Shown here: positions 10,374-19,816 of the stretch, in pieces
Layout of the letters: each line of letters opens with the position of its first letter
Position numbering within the stretch: the first letter of the stretch is position 1
Assembly (NCBI GenBank): GCA_947258555.1
Contig: CAMYJF010000009.1
Span: 1-64,000 of the forward strand
Length of the DNA stretch: 64,000 bases
Source: an uncultured Eudoraea sp.
Lineage (GTDB): Bacteria > Bacteroidota > Bacteroidia > Flavobacteriales > Flavobacteriaceae
Reading direction: 5' to 3'
Made by a program: the position numbers and the translations under genes
The notes under the pieces: generated by a model
Databases searched by the model: none
What the model was told of the DNA's origin: nothing
The model's input: the letters and a program-made list of their open reading frames with translations, nothing else

Positions 10374-11318
10374 CTATTTTTTGTTGTCCTTTTGTATTTT
10401 TTTCACCGCCGAAATGCGGTCTGCAAAGAAACTACTTTTTTCGGGATATTTCAAACGTAATATCTTATACGCCTGGATGGCTTTTTTATACTTTTTTTGC
10501 TCCAGGTAAACCCGGGCAAGCGTTTCTGTCATAAGCTCCTTCTTATCTATTTTCAAAGAATCACTTATGTCTACTTGCTCTGTCTTTTCTTCAGCAGGTT
10601 TGATCTTCGGATTTGTTTCGATGAACTTGTCGATAAGGTCAAAGTTCTTTTCCTGCTTTGATACTTCTATCTCGTGGCTGACAACCTTCTTTTCTTCCTT
10701 TTCTTCTTTTTGTACGCCACCCGATAGTACAATTCCAGACCGATCAATTTTTTGCAAGGAAGTTAGTTGCAACCACTCACTAAAGGAATAACGCTCTTCC
10801 TGAGTGAAATCAAGCGGACTGCCCAATTCTAACTCTTTTTCAGCCTTTACCCGCTGTTCGGTGATCGTTTTGTCGATATCCGGATCTTTAGATTTAAAAA
10901 GGGATGGATCCAGGATGGTATCTGCATCTTTTACAGATTGTGGCAGCGGATGATCTTCAGAATCTGCGATCATTTCAGGCTCTAATTCAGTGCCCGCTAA
11001 GACTTCTTCAGCGATCACCTCGTGCTCTTTTATGGTCTCCGCTTTGCCGGTAATGGCATCTGCAATCGTATCGGCCAAGAATTCAGGAGAAGTAATGAAG
11101 TCGAACAAAACATCTCTATCCGATGTGTGTGCCGCCGTAACTTTTAAGGCATTGTTGTATTTAAAACTGTTCAGGTTTTTTAAGCCTTTCAGGTGTAAGG
11201 CATGGGCAGCCTGAAAATACGGGTATTCTTTCAAGATCTCTTCTAATTGCCTGGTTTGCACCGGAGTTTTTACCTCGGATGGATGTTGCAGTAAAAATGT
11301 AAACTCATCAACATTCAT
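10374..11318 (-). CDS. TPR-containing hypothetical protein
   Basis: 314 aa, predicted cytoplasmic. An N-terminal helical segment contains YPYFQAAHALHLKGLK. A long acidic, low-complexity middle follows (residues about 90-240, rich in Glu, Asp and Lys). A TPR-like helical pair lies near the C-terminus (ETLARVYLEQKKYKKAIQAYKILRLKYPEKS). No enzymatic motif is seen. It lies between lptE and secG with 2-3 nt gaps on either side, so it belongs to the same transcript. Function unknown; TPRs suggest protein-protein contacts. Confidence 0.75.
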   Translation of the reverse strand: MNVDEFTFLLQHPSEVKTPVQTRQLEEILKEYPYFQAAHALHLKGLKNLNSFKYNNALKVTAAHTSDRDVLFDFITSPEFLADTIADAITGKAETIKEHEVIAEEVLAGTELEPEMIADSEDHPLPQSVKDADTILDPSLFKSKDPDIDKTITEQRVKAEKELELGSPLDFTQEERYSFSEWLQLTSLQKIDRSGIVLSGGVQKEEKEEKKVVSHEIEVSKQEKNFDLIDKFIETNPKIKPAEEKTEQVDISDSLKIDKKELMTETLARVYLEQKKYKKAIQAYKILRLKYPEKSSFFADRISAVKKIQKDNKK

Positions 11319-11321
11319 GTG

Positions 11322-11834
11322 CTACCAATTAGCAAGAGATTTATTAAATATATCCTGGTGGATCCTTTCAAAAATTATTTGATGTGCCTCATCCCTGACC
11401 GATGCGAGTTGCGAATTGGCATCATAGTCATAGAAAAATGAAAATCGCTGCTCAAAATCTGAATCTTCTTTGGTGGCATTGTAAAATCGAACGTTTACCC
11501 CAATTGTTAACCTGTTTTGTGCAGCGCGCTGTTCCGAGGTAGCCGACATAGGTGTAACCCGGTATTCTACGATCTCTCCTTCATAGATCAGATCTCCCTG
11601 GGTTGTGACCAGATCAAGACTGGTCTGGTTAAGAATAACATCTTGTAGACTCAAGGTAAACTCCCTGTCCAGTCCCGGATCAAAGGTACTACCCGGATTT
11701 TGAGAAGCATAATTCTGGAAGTAATTTACCTGAAATGTAGTGGCGGCTCCAACATCACCCCCTGTGAAATTATAAGCGCCACATGCTGTTAGCAATGTTG
11801 ATATCAATACGGCTATGATTCCGGCCTTTCTCAT
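11322..11834 (-). CDS. lptE: LPS assembly lipoprotein LptE-like
   Basis: 170 aa with a lipobox (LLTAC, Cys18), then GAYNFTGGD, a typical start of Bacteroidota LptE. LptE plugs the LptD barrel for LPS insertion in the outer membrane. The body has the expected alternation of strands and a helix, including DLVTTQGDLIYEGEIVEYRVTP. The start overlaps the stop of the sigma-54 activator as ATGA (11831-11834), so the two are translationally coupled. LptE sequences diverge, so the call relies on size, lipobox and recognised motifs. Confidence 0.82.
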   Translation of the reverse strand: MRKAGIIAVLISTLLTACGAYNFTGGDVGAATTFQVNYFQNYASQNPGSTFDPGLDREFTLSLQDVILNQTSLDLVTTQGDLIYEGEIVEYRVTPMSATSEQRAAQNRLTIGVNVRFYNATKEDSDFEQRFSFFYDYDANSQLASVRDEAHQIIFERIHQDIFNKSLANW

Positions 11835-13096
11835 TTAAGATCGTATTGTTTAATTTTTCGATAGAGTGTTCGTTCAGAGATTCCCAATTCTGAAGCTGCA
11901 GCTTTTCGTTTTCCTCTATTTCGATCGAGTGATTTTTTGATCAATTCAATTTCTTTTTCCTGCAATGACAATGTCTCTTCTTCCTGTATCTCTTCCGCAA
12001 AATGATATCGGTCTTCCACTTGTACTGGCTGTGCCTGTGGCACGTCAGCTTCATGTATAGGTAGTGCTTCTATTGCCGGCGCCTCTTCTTCAAAAGAATC
12101 GCCATTATCCCCGTAGATCTTTTTGATCAGGGACTGATTGTCTTCCTGTACTTTAGTGGTATCGCTGGATTGCAAGAGCTCTAAAGTAAGCTTTTTCAGA
12201 TCGTTCAGATCTGCTTTCATATCAAATAATACCTTATATAGTATCTCTCTTTCATTGCTAAAATCACCCTCCTTTTGCCTGGGTTCTATGATCGCAGGCA
12301 GATTAGTGTCTACTGTGCGAGGGAGGTAATTGTTCAAGGTGGTTAATGAAATATTCCGTTCCTTTTCCAGCACTGAGATCTGTTCGGCCACATTTCTCAA
12401 TTGCCGAATATTCCCTGGCCATCTGTGCTTCAATAGTAGCTGCATGGCATCTTCCTGAAGTCGGATCGTAGGCATCTTGTATTTCTGTCCGAAATCCGAA
12501 GCGAATTTTCTAAATAAGAGATGAATATCCTCCTGCCGCTCTCTCAAGGGTGGGAGATGGATGTCTACTGTACTCAATCTGTAGTACAGATCTTCCCGAA
12601 ACTTACCTTTGTTAATAGCCTCGAGCATATTCATATTAGTTGCGGCCACAATGCGCACATTGGTCTTCTGAGTTTTGGAAGATCCTACTTTCAGGAATTC
12701 CCCGTTTTCAAGAACCCGGAGTAAACGTACCTGAGTATGCATGGGTAATTCGCCCACTTCATCAAGGAAGATGGTGCCGCCATCCGCAACTTCAAAGTAG
12801 CCACTACGCGTTTGGGTTGCCCCTGTAAATGACCCTTTTTCATGCCCGAATAATTCACTGTCGATAGTCCCTTCTGGAATAGCACCACAATTCACCGCAA
12901 TGTATTTGGCATGTTTTCGATGCGAGAGGGCATGTATGATCTTGGGCACAGATTCTTTACCTACTCCGCTTTCTCCGGTAACCAATACGGAAATATCCGT
13001 AGGGGAAACCTGTATGGCTTTCTCAAGGGCACGATTAAGTTTTGGGTCATTTCCAATGATCCCGAAACGTTGTTTTATGGCTTGTACGTTTTCCAT
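11831..13096 (-). CDS. Sigma-54-dependent transcriptional activator without receiver domain
   Basis: 421 aa bacterial enhancer-binding protein. It begins almost directly with the AAA+ domain: Walker A GESGVGKE at 41-48, the sigma-54 contact loop GSFTGA at 88-93 (a GAFTGA variant), Walker B GGTIFLDE at 106-113, and the arginine-finger region FREDLYYRLS. An acidic linker of about 90 residues follows, then a C-terminal Fis-type helix-turn-helix (AAASELGISERTLYRKIKQ). There is no receiver, GAF or PAS domain, so activity must be controlled in another way. It starts 2 nt after the miaB stop. The candidate sigma-54 promoter of groES lies in the same locus. Confidence 0.93.
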   Translation of the reverse strand: MENVQAIKQRFGIIGNDPKLNRALEKAIQVSPTDISVLVTGESGVGKESVPKIIHALSHRKHAKYIAVNCGAIPEGTIDSELFGHEKGSFTGATQTRSGYFEVADGGTIFLDEVGELPMHTQVRLLRVLENGEFLKVGSSKTQKTNVRIVAATNMNMLEAINKGKFREDLYYRLSTVDIHLPPLRERQEDIHLLFRKFASDFGQKYKMPTIRLQEDAMQLLLKHRWPGNIRQLRNVAEQISVLEKERNISLTTLNNYLPRTVDTNLPAIIEPRQKEGDFSNEREILYKVLFDMKADLNDLKKLTLELLQSSDTTKVQEDNQSLIKKIYGDNGDSFEEEAPAIEALPIHEADVPQAQPVQVEDRYHFAEEIQEEETLSLQEKEIELIKKSLDRNRGKRKAAASELGISERTLYRKIKQYDLK

Positions 13097-13098
13097 TC

Positions 13099-14538
13099 TT
13101 AAGTAGCATATCCTACGGCTTCACCTAATAAGGTGGCCGAAGTACAATTTTTGATTTTTACCATTACGAAATCACCGACCTTATAATGTTCTTTTGGAAA
13201 TACAACTACAGTATTTTGTGTATTTCTTCCCATCCATTCCTGGTCAGATTTTTTTGAATTGCCTTCAATAAGTACTTCTTCTATCTTTCCAAGATGTTGT
13301 TGTGTCCGGTACAACGCGTGTCTTTGCTGAAGGGCAATGATCTCATTGAGTCGTCTCTTTTTGATATCCAGCGGGATATCATCTTCCATTTTACGTTCCG
13401 CCAGGGTGCCCGGACGCTCTGAATATGCAAACATAAATCCGAAGTCGTACTTCACATAATCCATCAGGGTTAATGTATCCTGATGATCTTCTTCTGTTTC
13501 TGTCGGAAAGCCTGCGATCATATCCTGACTAATACCACAATCGGGGATGATCTTGCGGATATTATCTATCAGTTCCATGTATTCTTCCCTCGTGTGCTGG
13601 CGGTTCATTGCTGTTAATATCTTATTGCTGCCACTCTGAACAGGCAGATGGATGTAGTTACAAATATTAACATGTGCTGCCATGGCTTCGATCACATCCA
13701 GCGTCATATCCTGCGGATTTGATGTGGAAAAGCGGATGCGCATCTTAGACTGTGCTTCGGCTACTAGATGCAGCAGCTTTGCAAAATTGATGGATGTATT
13801 TTTCTGGAGGTCGCTAGCTTTGTCAAAATCCTTTTTCAAACCCCCTCCATACCATAAATAACTATCTACATTTTGACCTAAAAGGGTTATTTCCTTAAAA
13901 CCTTTGTCCCATAACTCATTGACTTCCATTACAATACTATGAGGATCCCTGCTGCGCTCCCTACCCCTGGTGAAGGGCACAACGCAAAATGTGCACATAT
14001 TATCACAACCTCGTGTGATGGATACAAAAGCAGTTACTCCGTTAGAATTTAAACGTACCGGGGCGATATCGGCATAGGTTTCCTCCTTGCTCAGGATCAC
14101 GTTTACGGCATTACGACCCTCATCTACTTCCTGGATCAAATTAGGAAGATCTTTATAAGCATCGGGGCCTACGACCATATCAACGATCTTCTCTTCTTCC
14201 AGAAACGCACTTTTTAATCGCTCCGCCATACACCCAAGAACCCCTACTTTTAAATGAGGTCTTGATTCCTTAATAGCATTGAACTTTTGCAAGCGTTTGC
14301 GCACGGTTTGTTCCGCCTTTTCACGGATAGAGCATGTATTGACAAGCACCAGGTCTGCTTCTTCAAGATTGTTAGTCGTATTAAATCCTTCACCGGCCAA
14401 TATAGAGGCAACGATCTCGCTGTCTGAGAAATTCATCTGGCAGCCGTAACTCTCTATATAGAGTTTGCGACCGTTGTCTGACTTTTCAGGAGTTAGGAGG
14501 GAAGTACCCTGTATTTTTTCATCAATTAACTTTCCCAT
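13099..14538 (-). CDS. miaB: tRNA-2-methylthio-N6-dimethylallyladenosine synthase MiaB
   Basis: Radical-SAM methylthiotransferase modifying A37 of tRNAs reading UNN codons. The N-terminal UPF0004 domain carries three cluster cysteines (YGCQMN, NTCSIRE, LGCMAER). The radical SAM motif is [25 protein letters not shown] domain lies at the C-terminus. The open frame extends upstream to 14616, but the ATG at 14538 (MGKLIDEK) is preferred. It gives 479 aa, close to the family length, and a good promoter (14573-14604) lies between the two candidate starts. The sigma-54 activator follows with a 2-nt gap. Confidence 0.95.
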   Translation of the reverse strand: MGKLIDEKIQGTSLLTPEKSDNGRKLYIESYGCQMNFSDSEIVASILAGEGFNTTNNLEEADLVLVNTCSIREKAEQTVRKRLQKFNAIKESRPHLKVGVLGCMAERLKSAFLEEEKIVDMVVGPDAYKDLPNLIQEVDEGRNAVNVILSKEETYADIAPVRLNSNGVTAFVSITRGCDNMCTFCVVPFTRGRERSRDPHSIVMEVNELWDKGFKEITLLGQNVDSYLWYGGGLKKDFDKASDLQKNTSINFAKLLHLVAEAQSKMRIRFSTSNPQDMTLDVIEAMAAHVNICNYIHLPVQSGSNKILTAMNRQHTREEYMELIDNIRKIIPDCGISQDMIAGFPTETEEDHQDTLTLMDYVKYDFGFMFAYSERPGTLAERKMEDDIPLDIKKRRLNEIIALQQRHALYRTQQHLGKIEEVLIEGNSKKSDQEWMGRNTQNTVVVFPKEHYKVGDFVMVKIKNCTSATLLGEAVGYAT

Positions 14539-14572
14539 GCAGCATTTATTACCGGTATCTTTACCAGGGATG

Positions 14573-14604
14573 CAAAGATACATCGAAATTAATGAATCTG
14601 ACAA
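14573..14604 (-). promoter_or_regulatory. Candidate housekeeping promoter for the miaB operon
   Basis: On the minus strand TTG (14604-14602) is followed after 21 nt by TATCTTTG (14580-14573). This fits the Bacteroidota pattern TTG-N17-23-TAnnTTTG well. The start site would lie near 14566-14570, giving a leader of about 30 nt. It decides the miaB start codon. Confidence 0.65.
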
Positions 14605-14690
14605 TATGGCAGGCACATAAATTCATGTTAAACGCAACCTGAAACCCCCTTTTTCATCCTATGTGTACGAACGCCCCAAAAATTTTAAAA

Positions 14691-15929
14691 ATGAAAAAAA
14701 TTGTCTTTGTACTAACCCTTTGTCTGGGTGTAGTGCTTACTTCATGTAATAATGATGAACAAGAAGGAGAATTTGCCGACTATCTTGTTGCCCGTCCCTT
14801 AACGATGTCTGTATTAGAATTTAAGAACAGTGTAGACATCGTTCCGCCAATTCCCATTGACGAGTCCGGAAAGATCTATGCCTATGAGGATCTGATCTTT
14901 GTGAATGACAAATATAAAGGTGTACATGTCATAGATAATTCGGATCCGGCCAGTCCACAGAAAATTTCGTTTATAAAGATTGCCGGGAATGTGGATATAT
15001 CTATCAAGGATAATTTCCTCTATGCCGATAGCCTTACCGATCTGATGGTACTGGATATTTCTGATCTGGAAAACATTCAGATCGTGAATCGACTCGAGGA
15101 TGTTTTGCGGGATAATGTGGTTTGGCCTGCTGAAGCCCAGATCTTTGAATGGGAAAATATAGATTATGAAAATGAGATCCTGGTAGGTTGGGAAGTGGTA
15201 AGTGAACGCAGGCGCGTTGAAGATGTTGAACAACGCTTTGATGACCTTGCTTTAGCTGAAGCGAATGATGCCGGAAATACAGGACAGGGAGGTTCTCTGG
15301 CCAGGTTTAAAATTGTTGGCGATTATCTATACGCCGTGGACAGCCATACTATTAATGTATTTGGTATTTCCGATCTGGCTAACCCGGAAGACCTGGATGA
15401 TGTCTATGCCGGGTTTGATATAGAGACCATTTTTAATCGCGGTGAACATTTGTTCCTGGGAAGTATGCGAGGCATGTACATATATGATATTACGTCACCG
15501 GCTACGCCCACTTTTGTTTCTGAATTTCAGCATGGTACTGCCTGCGATCCGGTGGTAGTAGACGGAGACTATGCCTATGTGACCCTGAGGGGCGGCAATA
15601 ATTGCGGAGCCCTGGAAAGTGGATTGTTCATTGTTGATATCAGCAATATTGCTACTCCTGAATTGAAGACGATCTATCCGATGGATGAACCTTATGGGCT
15701 TGGTGTGAAGGATGAAAAACTATTTGTTTGTGATGGCGCCTCTGGTTTGAAGGTCTATGATAAGACCAATATAGAGGAGCTGGTTTTACTTGATCATTTT
15801 GAAAATATTGTCACATTTGATGTGATCCCCCTGCAGGATCACTTATTAATGGTTGGAGATGAAGTACTCTACCAATACGAATATTTACAGTCCGGGATCA
15901 ACCTGATTAGCAGCATGGATCTGGACTGA
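14691..15929 (+). CDS. LVIVD-repeat lipoprotein
   Basis: 412 aa from the preferred ATG at 14691, which places a lipoprotein signal (lipobox LTSC, Cys19) at the N-terminus. Repeated units resemble the LVIVD beta-propeller repeat: VIDNSDPASPQKI, VLDISDLENIQIV, VFGISDLANPEDL, YDITSPATPTFV, IVDISNIATPELK and YDKTNIEELVLL. About six such units suggest a six-bladed propeller. No catalytic site is visible. It is likely anchored facing the periplasm or cell surface. The longer frame from 14661 would bury the signal peptide. A terminator follows. Confidence 0.85.
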   Translation: MKKIVFVLTLCLGVVLTSCNNDEQEGEFADYLVARPLTMSVLEFKNSVDIVPPIPIDESGKIYAYEDLIFVNDKYKGVHVIDNSDPASPQKISFIKIAGNVDISIKDNFLYADSLTDLMVLDISDLENIQIVNRLEDVLRDNVVWPAEAQIFEWENIDYENEILVGWEVVSERRRVEDVEQRFDDLALAEANDAGNTGQGGSLARFKIVGDYLYAVDSHTINVFGISDLANPEDLDDVYAGFDIETIFNRGEHLFLGSMRGMYIYDITSPATPTFVSEFQHGTACDPVVVDGDYAYVTLRGGNNCGALESGLFIVDISNIATPELKTIYPMDEPYGLGVKDEKLFVCDGASGLKVYDKTNIEELVLLDHFENIVTFDVIPLQDHLLMVGDEVLYQYEYLQSGINLISSMDLD

Positions 15930-15950
15930 ATGTTGTGCTAATTAACAGGA

Positions 15951-15981
15951 AACATCTCTCTTCGGAGGGATGTTTTTTTTT
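15951..15981 (+). terminator. Terminator with UUCG tetraloop
   Basis: AACATCTCTC and GAGGGATGTT pair around a TTCG loop and are followed by a long T run. It ends the LVIVD lipoprotein transcript upstream of topA. Confidence 0.85.
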
Positions 15982-16024
15982 GGGCCTATCTTATCACCCC
16001 GGAAAGCAAATAAAAAAATTCACA

Positions 16025-16032
16025 TACTTTTG
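16025..16032 (+). promoter_or_regulatory. Candidate -7 promoter element for topA
   Basis: TACTTTTG matches TAnnTTTG, 18 nt upstream of the preferred topA ATG at 16051. No clear -33 element. It argues against the longer frame starting at 15970, inside the preceding terminator. Confidence 0.5.
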
Positions 16033-16050
16033 TCCTTCTTAAATATATCC

Positions 16051-18531
16051 ATGTCAAAGAATTTAGTCATAGTTGAGTCGCCTGCAAAGGCCAAAACAAT
16101 TGCCCGTTTCCTGGGAAAGGATTATACGGTTGAATCGAGTTTCGGCCACATCGTAGACCTTCCTTCAAAGGAGATCGGAGTGGATGTGGAGAACGACTTT
16201 GAACCTAAATATATAGTAGACAAAGAGAAGAAGGCCATTGTAAAAAAACTGCAGGATCTGGCTAAAAAAGCTGATATGATCTGGCTGGCTAGTGATGAGG
16301 ACAGGGAAGGAGAAGCGATATCCTGGCATTTGGCAGAGACGCTTAAGCTTGGCAAGGATAAGACAAGGCGTATCGTCTTTAACTCCATTACCAAAAAGGC
16401 CATTCAAAATGCCATTGAGAATCCCAGGGATATTAATTATAACCTGGTTAATGCCCAGCAGGCAAGAAGGGTATTGGATAGATTGGTAGGATATGAACTG
16501 TCACCGGTGCTCTGGAAGAAGATCAGGCCGGGACTATCTGCAGGCCGGGTGCAGTCTGTTGCTGTACGATTGATCGTAGAGCGCGAGCGCGACATAGAGG
16601 CGTTCACACCTAAGGCATCTTACCGAGTCGTTGCTGAATTTAAGACATCGGGAGGAAAAGTATTTACGGCCAAGTTGGGAAAAACTTTTGAGACACAAGA
16701 GGAAGCCCAAAGTTTTCTGGAGAAGAACATAAACGCAAGCTTTTCTATTAAAGCCTTAGATAAGAAGCCAGCTAAGAAATCTCCTTCCGCGCCTTTTACT
16801 ACGTCTACCTTGCAACAAGAAGCTTCCAGAAAACTCTCTTATTCGGTAGCCCGGACTATGCAAGTGGCCCAACGTCTGTATGAAGCAGGTTTGATCACTT
16901 ACATGAGAACAGACAGCGTGAACCTTTCCGGTGAGGCTGTAGAATCGGCAAAAAATGCGATCACAGATCTGTACGGAGATTCGTATAGCCAGGTACGCAC
17001 ATATAAAGGAAAAACAAAAGGAGCCCAGGAGGCCCACGAAGCCATTCGTCCTACAGATATGCTAAGACAGTCCCCGGAGATAGACAGGGATCAGGCAAGG
17101 CTTTATGAACTCATCTGGAAAAGGACGATTGCCTCGCAAATGAGTGATGCCCAATTGGAGCGAACCCAGGTTCAGGTTAGTTGCAACTCCCATGAAGAAA
17201 TTTTCAATGCACAGGGCGAAGTGATCAAATTCGATGGCTTCTTAAAAGTGTATCTGGAAGGAAAAGATGAAGAGGATGCTACAGAAGAACAACAAGGCAT
17301 GCTGCCAGCCCTATCGGTTGGTGAAGCACTGCAGTCAAATTACATACAGGCAACTGAACGATTTACCAGGGCGCCATATAGGTTTACAGAGGCAACGCTG
17401 GTTAAAAAATTAGAGGAGCTCGGAATTGGTCGTCCGTCTACCTATGCCCCTACTATTTCTACTATCCAGAACAGGGGGTATGTAGAAAAGGGAACCGTAG
17501 AGGGGCATGAAAGAAAATATACTCAGCTTCGGCTAGAAGGGGGAACGATCTCCTCGGCTAGCTTAGGTGAACAAATTGGGTCAGATAAAGGGAAATTAGT
17601 ACCTACAGATATTGGGATGATCGTAACCGATTTTCTCGTAGCGCATTTTGCCAATATACTGGACTACAATTTTACAGCCCGGGTTGAAAAAGACTTTGAT
17701 GAGATCGCTGCGGGAGAAGAAGATTGGCAAAAAGTGATGCGTACTTTTTATAAAGATTTTCACCCAACGGTTGTTGACGTAGAAGAAAATGCGGAGCGCG
17801 CCAGCGGGGAACGCGTATTGGGTGAGGATCCAAAAACGGGTCGTCAGGTAGCGGTGCGATTGGGAAGATTCGGGCCTATGGTTCAAATAGGAAAGGTAGA
17901 CGATGAGGAAAAACCATTATTTGCCAGCTTGCTTCCGGATCAATCTTTGAACACGATCACCTATGATGAGGCTATGACTTTATTTGATCTTCCAAGACAG
18001 CTCGGCAGCCATAAAGGGGAAGAGGTTGAAGCCAATGTTGGGAGATATGGTCCTTACATCAGGTATGGAAAGAAATTCGTCTCCCTGGATAAAGGGGAAA
18101 GTGTTTTTGATGTAGATATAGAACGCGCTCAGGAGCTCATCGAAGCTAAAGAAAAAGCAGATGCGCCAATAGCCGTTTATGAGGAGAAGGAAGTAACCAA
18201 AGGCAGAGGTAGATTTGGTCCCTTTATTAAATGGGATGGCATGTTTATCAATGTGAACAAGAAGTACGATTTTGATAATTTATCCCAAGGCGATATTGAA
18301 GCCCTGATCGAGTGGAAGAAACAAAAAGAGATTGAGAAGCTCGTGCAGGATTGGCCGGAAGAGGGGATCAAAATCGAGAAGGCCCGATGGGGTCGGCATA
18401 CTCTAAGTCAGGGAAAGATCAAAGTGGAATTAATGAAGGATGTAGATGCCAAGGAAATGACCTTGGAAGAAGCAAAGGCCCTGATCGAACAAAAGACACC
18501 CAAGAAAAAAACAAGAAAGAAAAAAGAGTAA
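16051..18531 (+). CDS. topA: DNA topoisomerase I
   Basis: Type IA topoisomerase relaxing negative supercoils, 826 aa from the ATG at 16051 (MSKNLVIVESPAKAKTI). The Toprim domain carries the acidic metal site ASDEDREGEAI near residue 85. The active-site tyrosine lies in GLITYMRTDSVNLS. The LGIGRPSTYAPTI motif is also present. The C-terminal part carries topoisomerase C-terminal repeats (RLGRFGPMVQIG, VGRYGPYIRYG, GRGRFGPFIKW) and a Lys-rich tail instead of classical four-cysteine zinc ribbons. It ends 9 nt before the ureohydrolase-like gene, so they may be co-transcribed. Confidence 0.96.
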   Translation: MSKNLVIVESPAKAKTIARFLGKDYTVESSFGHIVDLPSKEIGVDVENDFEPKYIVDKEKKAIVKKLQDLAKKADMIWLASDEDREGEAISWHLAETLKLGKDKTRRIVFNSITKKAIQNAIENPRDINYNLVNAQQARRVLDRLVGYELSPVLWKKIRPGLSAGRVQSVAVRLIVERERDIEAFTPKASYRVVAEFKTSGGKVFTAKLGKTFETQEEAQSFLEKNINASFSIKALDKKPAKKSPSAPFTTSTLQQEASRKLSYSVARTMQVAQRLYEAGLITYMRTDSVNLSGEAVESAKNAITDLYGDSYSQVRTYKGKTKGAQEAHEAIRPTDMLRQSPEIDRDQARLYELIWKRTIASQMSDAQLERTQVQVSCNSHEEIFNAQGEVIKFDGFLKVYLEGKDEEDATEEQQGMLPALSVGEALQSNYIQATERFTRAPYRFTEATLVKKLEELGIGRPSTYAPTISTIQNRGYVEKGTVEGHERKYTQLRLEGGTISSASLGEQIGSDKGKLVPTDIGMIVTDFLVAHFANILDYNFTARVEKDFDEIAAGEEDWQKVMRTFYKDFHPTVVDVEENAERASGERVLGEDPKTGRQVAVRLGRFGPMVQIGKVDDEEKPLFASLLPDQSLNTITYDEAMTLFDLPRQLGSHKGEEVEANVGRYGPYIRYGKKFVSLDKGESVFDVDIERAQELIEAKEKADAPIAVYEEKEVTKGRGRFGPFIKWDGMFINVNKKYDFDNLSQGDIEALIEWKKQKEIEKLVQDWPEEGIKIEKARWGRHTLSQGKIKVELMKDVDAKEMTLEEAKALIEQKTPKKKTRKKKE

Positions 18532-18540
18532 TTTCGCTCT

Positions 18541-19698
18541 ATGGCATTTGATTTTCTGGTTCCTGTGAGTAAAAAAGTACTGGCTCATTGCGAGCTGCTC
18601 CCACCGCAGGCTATTGGTAAAAACATACAGATCCACACGGAAAATGACGGTCTCCCCGTCTTGGCCAATGCTACTTTTGCCCTTTTGGGGGTGAATGAAT
18701 CCCGAAATGCATTTGAAAAGAAACCTCAACCCCTGGATATAGGAGGTATCCGCCTGGCATTCTATAAACTTTTTATGGGCAATTGGAATGCAACATTGGT
18801 GGATCTTGGTGATATCAATGAAGGGGAGGCGGTAGAGGATACATATTTTGTTGTCAAGGAAGTCGTAGCCGGACTCCTGGAAGAAAGAATTATACCTATA
18901 ATAATAGGAGCCACACAGGATATTACCTATCCCACTTATAGAGCCTTTGACGGGATCAGGGACATGGTAGAATTGGTGGCTATAGACAGTCGTTTCGATT
19001 TTGGAGCAGATGAAGAGCTAATTTCCTCACATTCTTATATGAGTAGGATCATCACCGACAAGCCGAACAACCTCTATAATTTCACCAATATTGGTTATCA
19101 GGGTTATTACAACGCCCAGGAGGAAGTAGACCTTATGGAACGCCTGTTCTTTGAGGCGTATAGATTAGGGGAAGTCGCTGCCGATATTACCAAAACAGAA
19201 CCTATCCTGCGCAATGCCAACCTGATCAGCCTGGACATGCGTGCCATAAGAGGGGCAGAAGTAGGTTTGGAGACCTCTTTTTCACCCAATGGGTTTGACG
19301 GGAAGGAGATATGCGCAATTGCCCGGTATGCAGGCATTAGCGACTACGTAAACGTCTTTGGGATCTATGAATGCGAAAACAGCCCATTGGCCTTCCAATT
19401 AGTAGCTCAGATCATATGGTATTTTATGGAGGGTCATAACTATAGAGTACCGGAATTCCCAAGCGAAAAAAACGACAATTTTACCAAGTTCAATGTACCT
19501 ACTGAGACAGAACAGCTTATCTTCTATAAAAGTGATGTCACAGAACGGTGGTGGGTAGAGGTCCCATCTGTTGTCAGTCTACATACTAAAACCCACTCAA
19601 ATGCGTTATTACCTTGCACTGAACAAGACTATTTGGACGCATGTGACCAGATCATTCCTGAACGGTGGTTCAAGGCCTACAAAAAAGGCTTCAATTAA
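18541..19698 (+). CDS. Arginase/formimidoylglutamase-fold protein with degenerate metal site
   Basis: 385 aa ureohydrolase-like protein. Motif positions can be read, but half the dimanganese ligands are changed: the GGDHS equivalent is GATQD (His to Gln126), DAHxD is D149-S-R151-F-D153 (His to Arg), and SxDxD is S-L-D232-M-R234 (Asp to Arg). Automated pipelines would probably name it formimidoylglutamase, but hydrolase activity with this site is doubtful. It lies between topA (9-nt gap) and gldK (118 nt), pointing to a possible link with gliding or type IX secretion. That link is inference. Confidence 0.78.
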   Translation: MAFDFLVPVSKKVLAHCELLPPQAIGKNIQIHTENDGLPVLANATFALLGVNESRNAFEKKPQPLDIGGIRLAFYKLFMGNWNATLVDLGDINEGEAVEDTYFVVKEVVAGLLEERIIPIIIGATQDITYPTYRAFDGIRDMVELVAIDSRFDFGADEELISSHSYMSRIITDKPNNLYNFTNIGYQGYYNAQEEVDLMERLFFEAYRLGEVAADITKTEPILRNANLISLDMRAIRGAEVGLETSFSPNGFDGKEICAIARYAGISDYVNVFGIYECENSPLAFQLVAQIIWYFMEGHNYRVPEFPSEKNDNFTKFNVPTETEQLIFYKSDVTERWWVEVPSVVSLHTKTHSNALLPCTEQDYLDACDQIIPERWFKAYKKGFN

Positions 19699-19816
19699 TT
19701 AAACATTTATTTAAGCGCTATTACTGTTTTTATACAATAATTTATTCAAAACGCTGTTTTAGTGAATAATAATTGTAAAAACTGCTATTAGTTCAAATCG
19801 AAATTTAACCTGGATT

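Noticed and set aside
14539-14616. Longer miaB start adding 26 residues (MPAILSDSL...)
   Set aside because: A good TTG-N21-TATCTTTG promoter lies inside this stretch, so it would not be transcribed. The shorter protein also matches family length.
15970-16050. Longer topA start
   Set aside because: It begins in the preceding terminator and before the TACTTTTG promoter. The ATG at 16051 gives the standard topoisomerase start.
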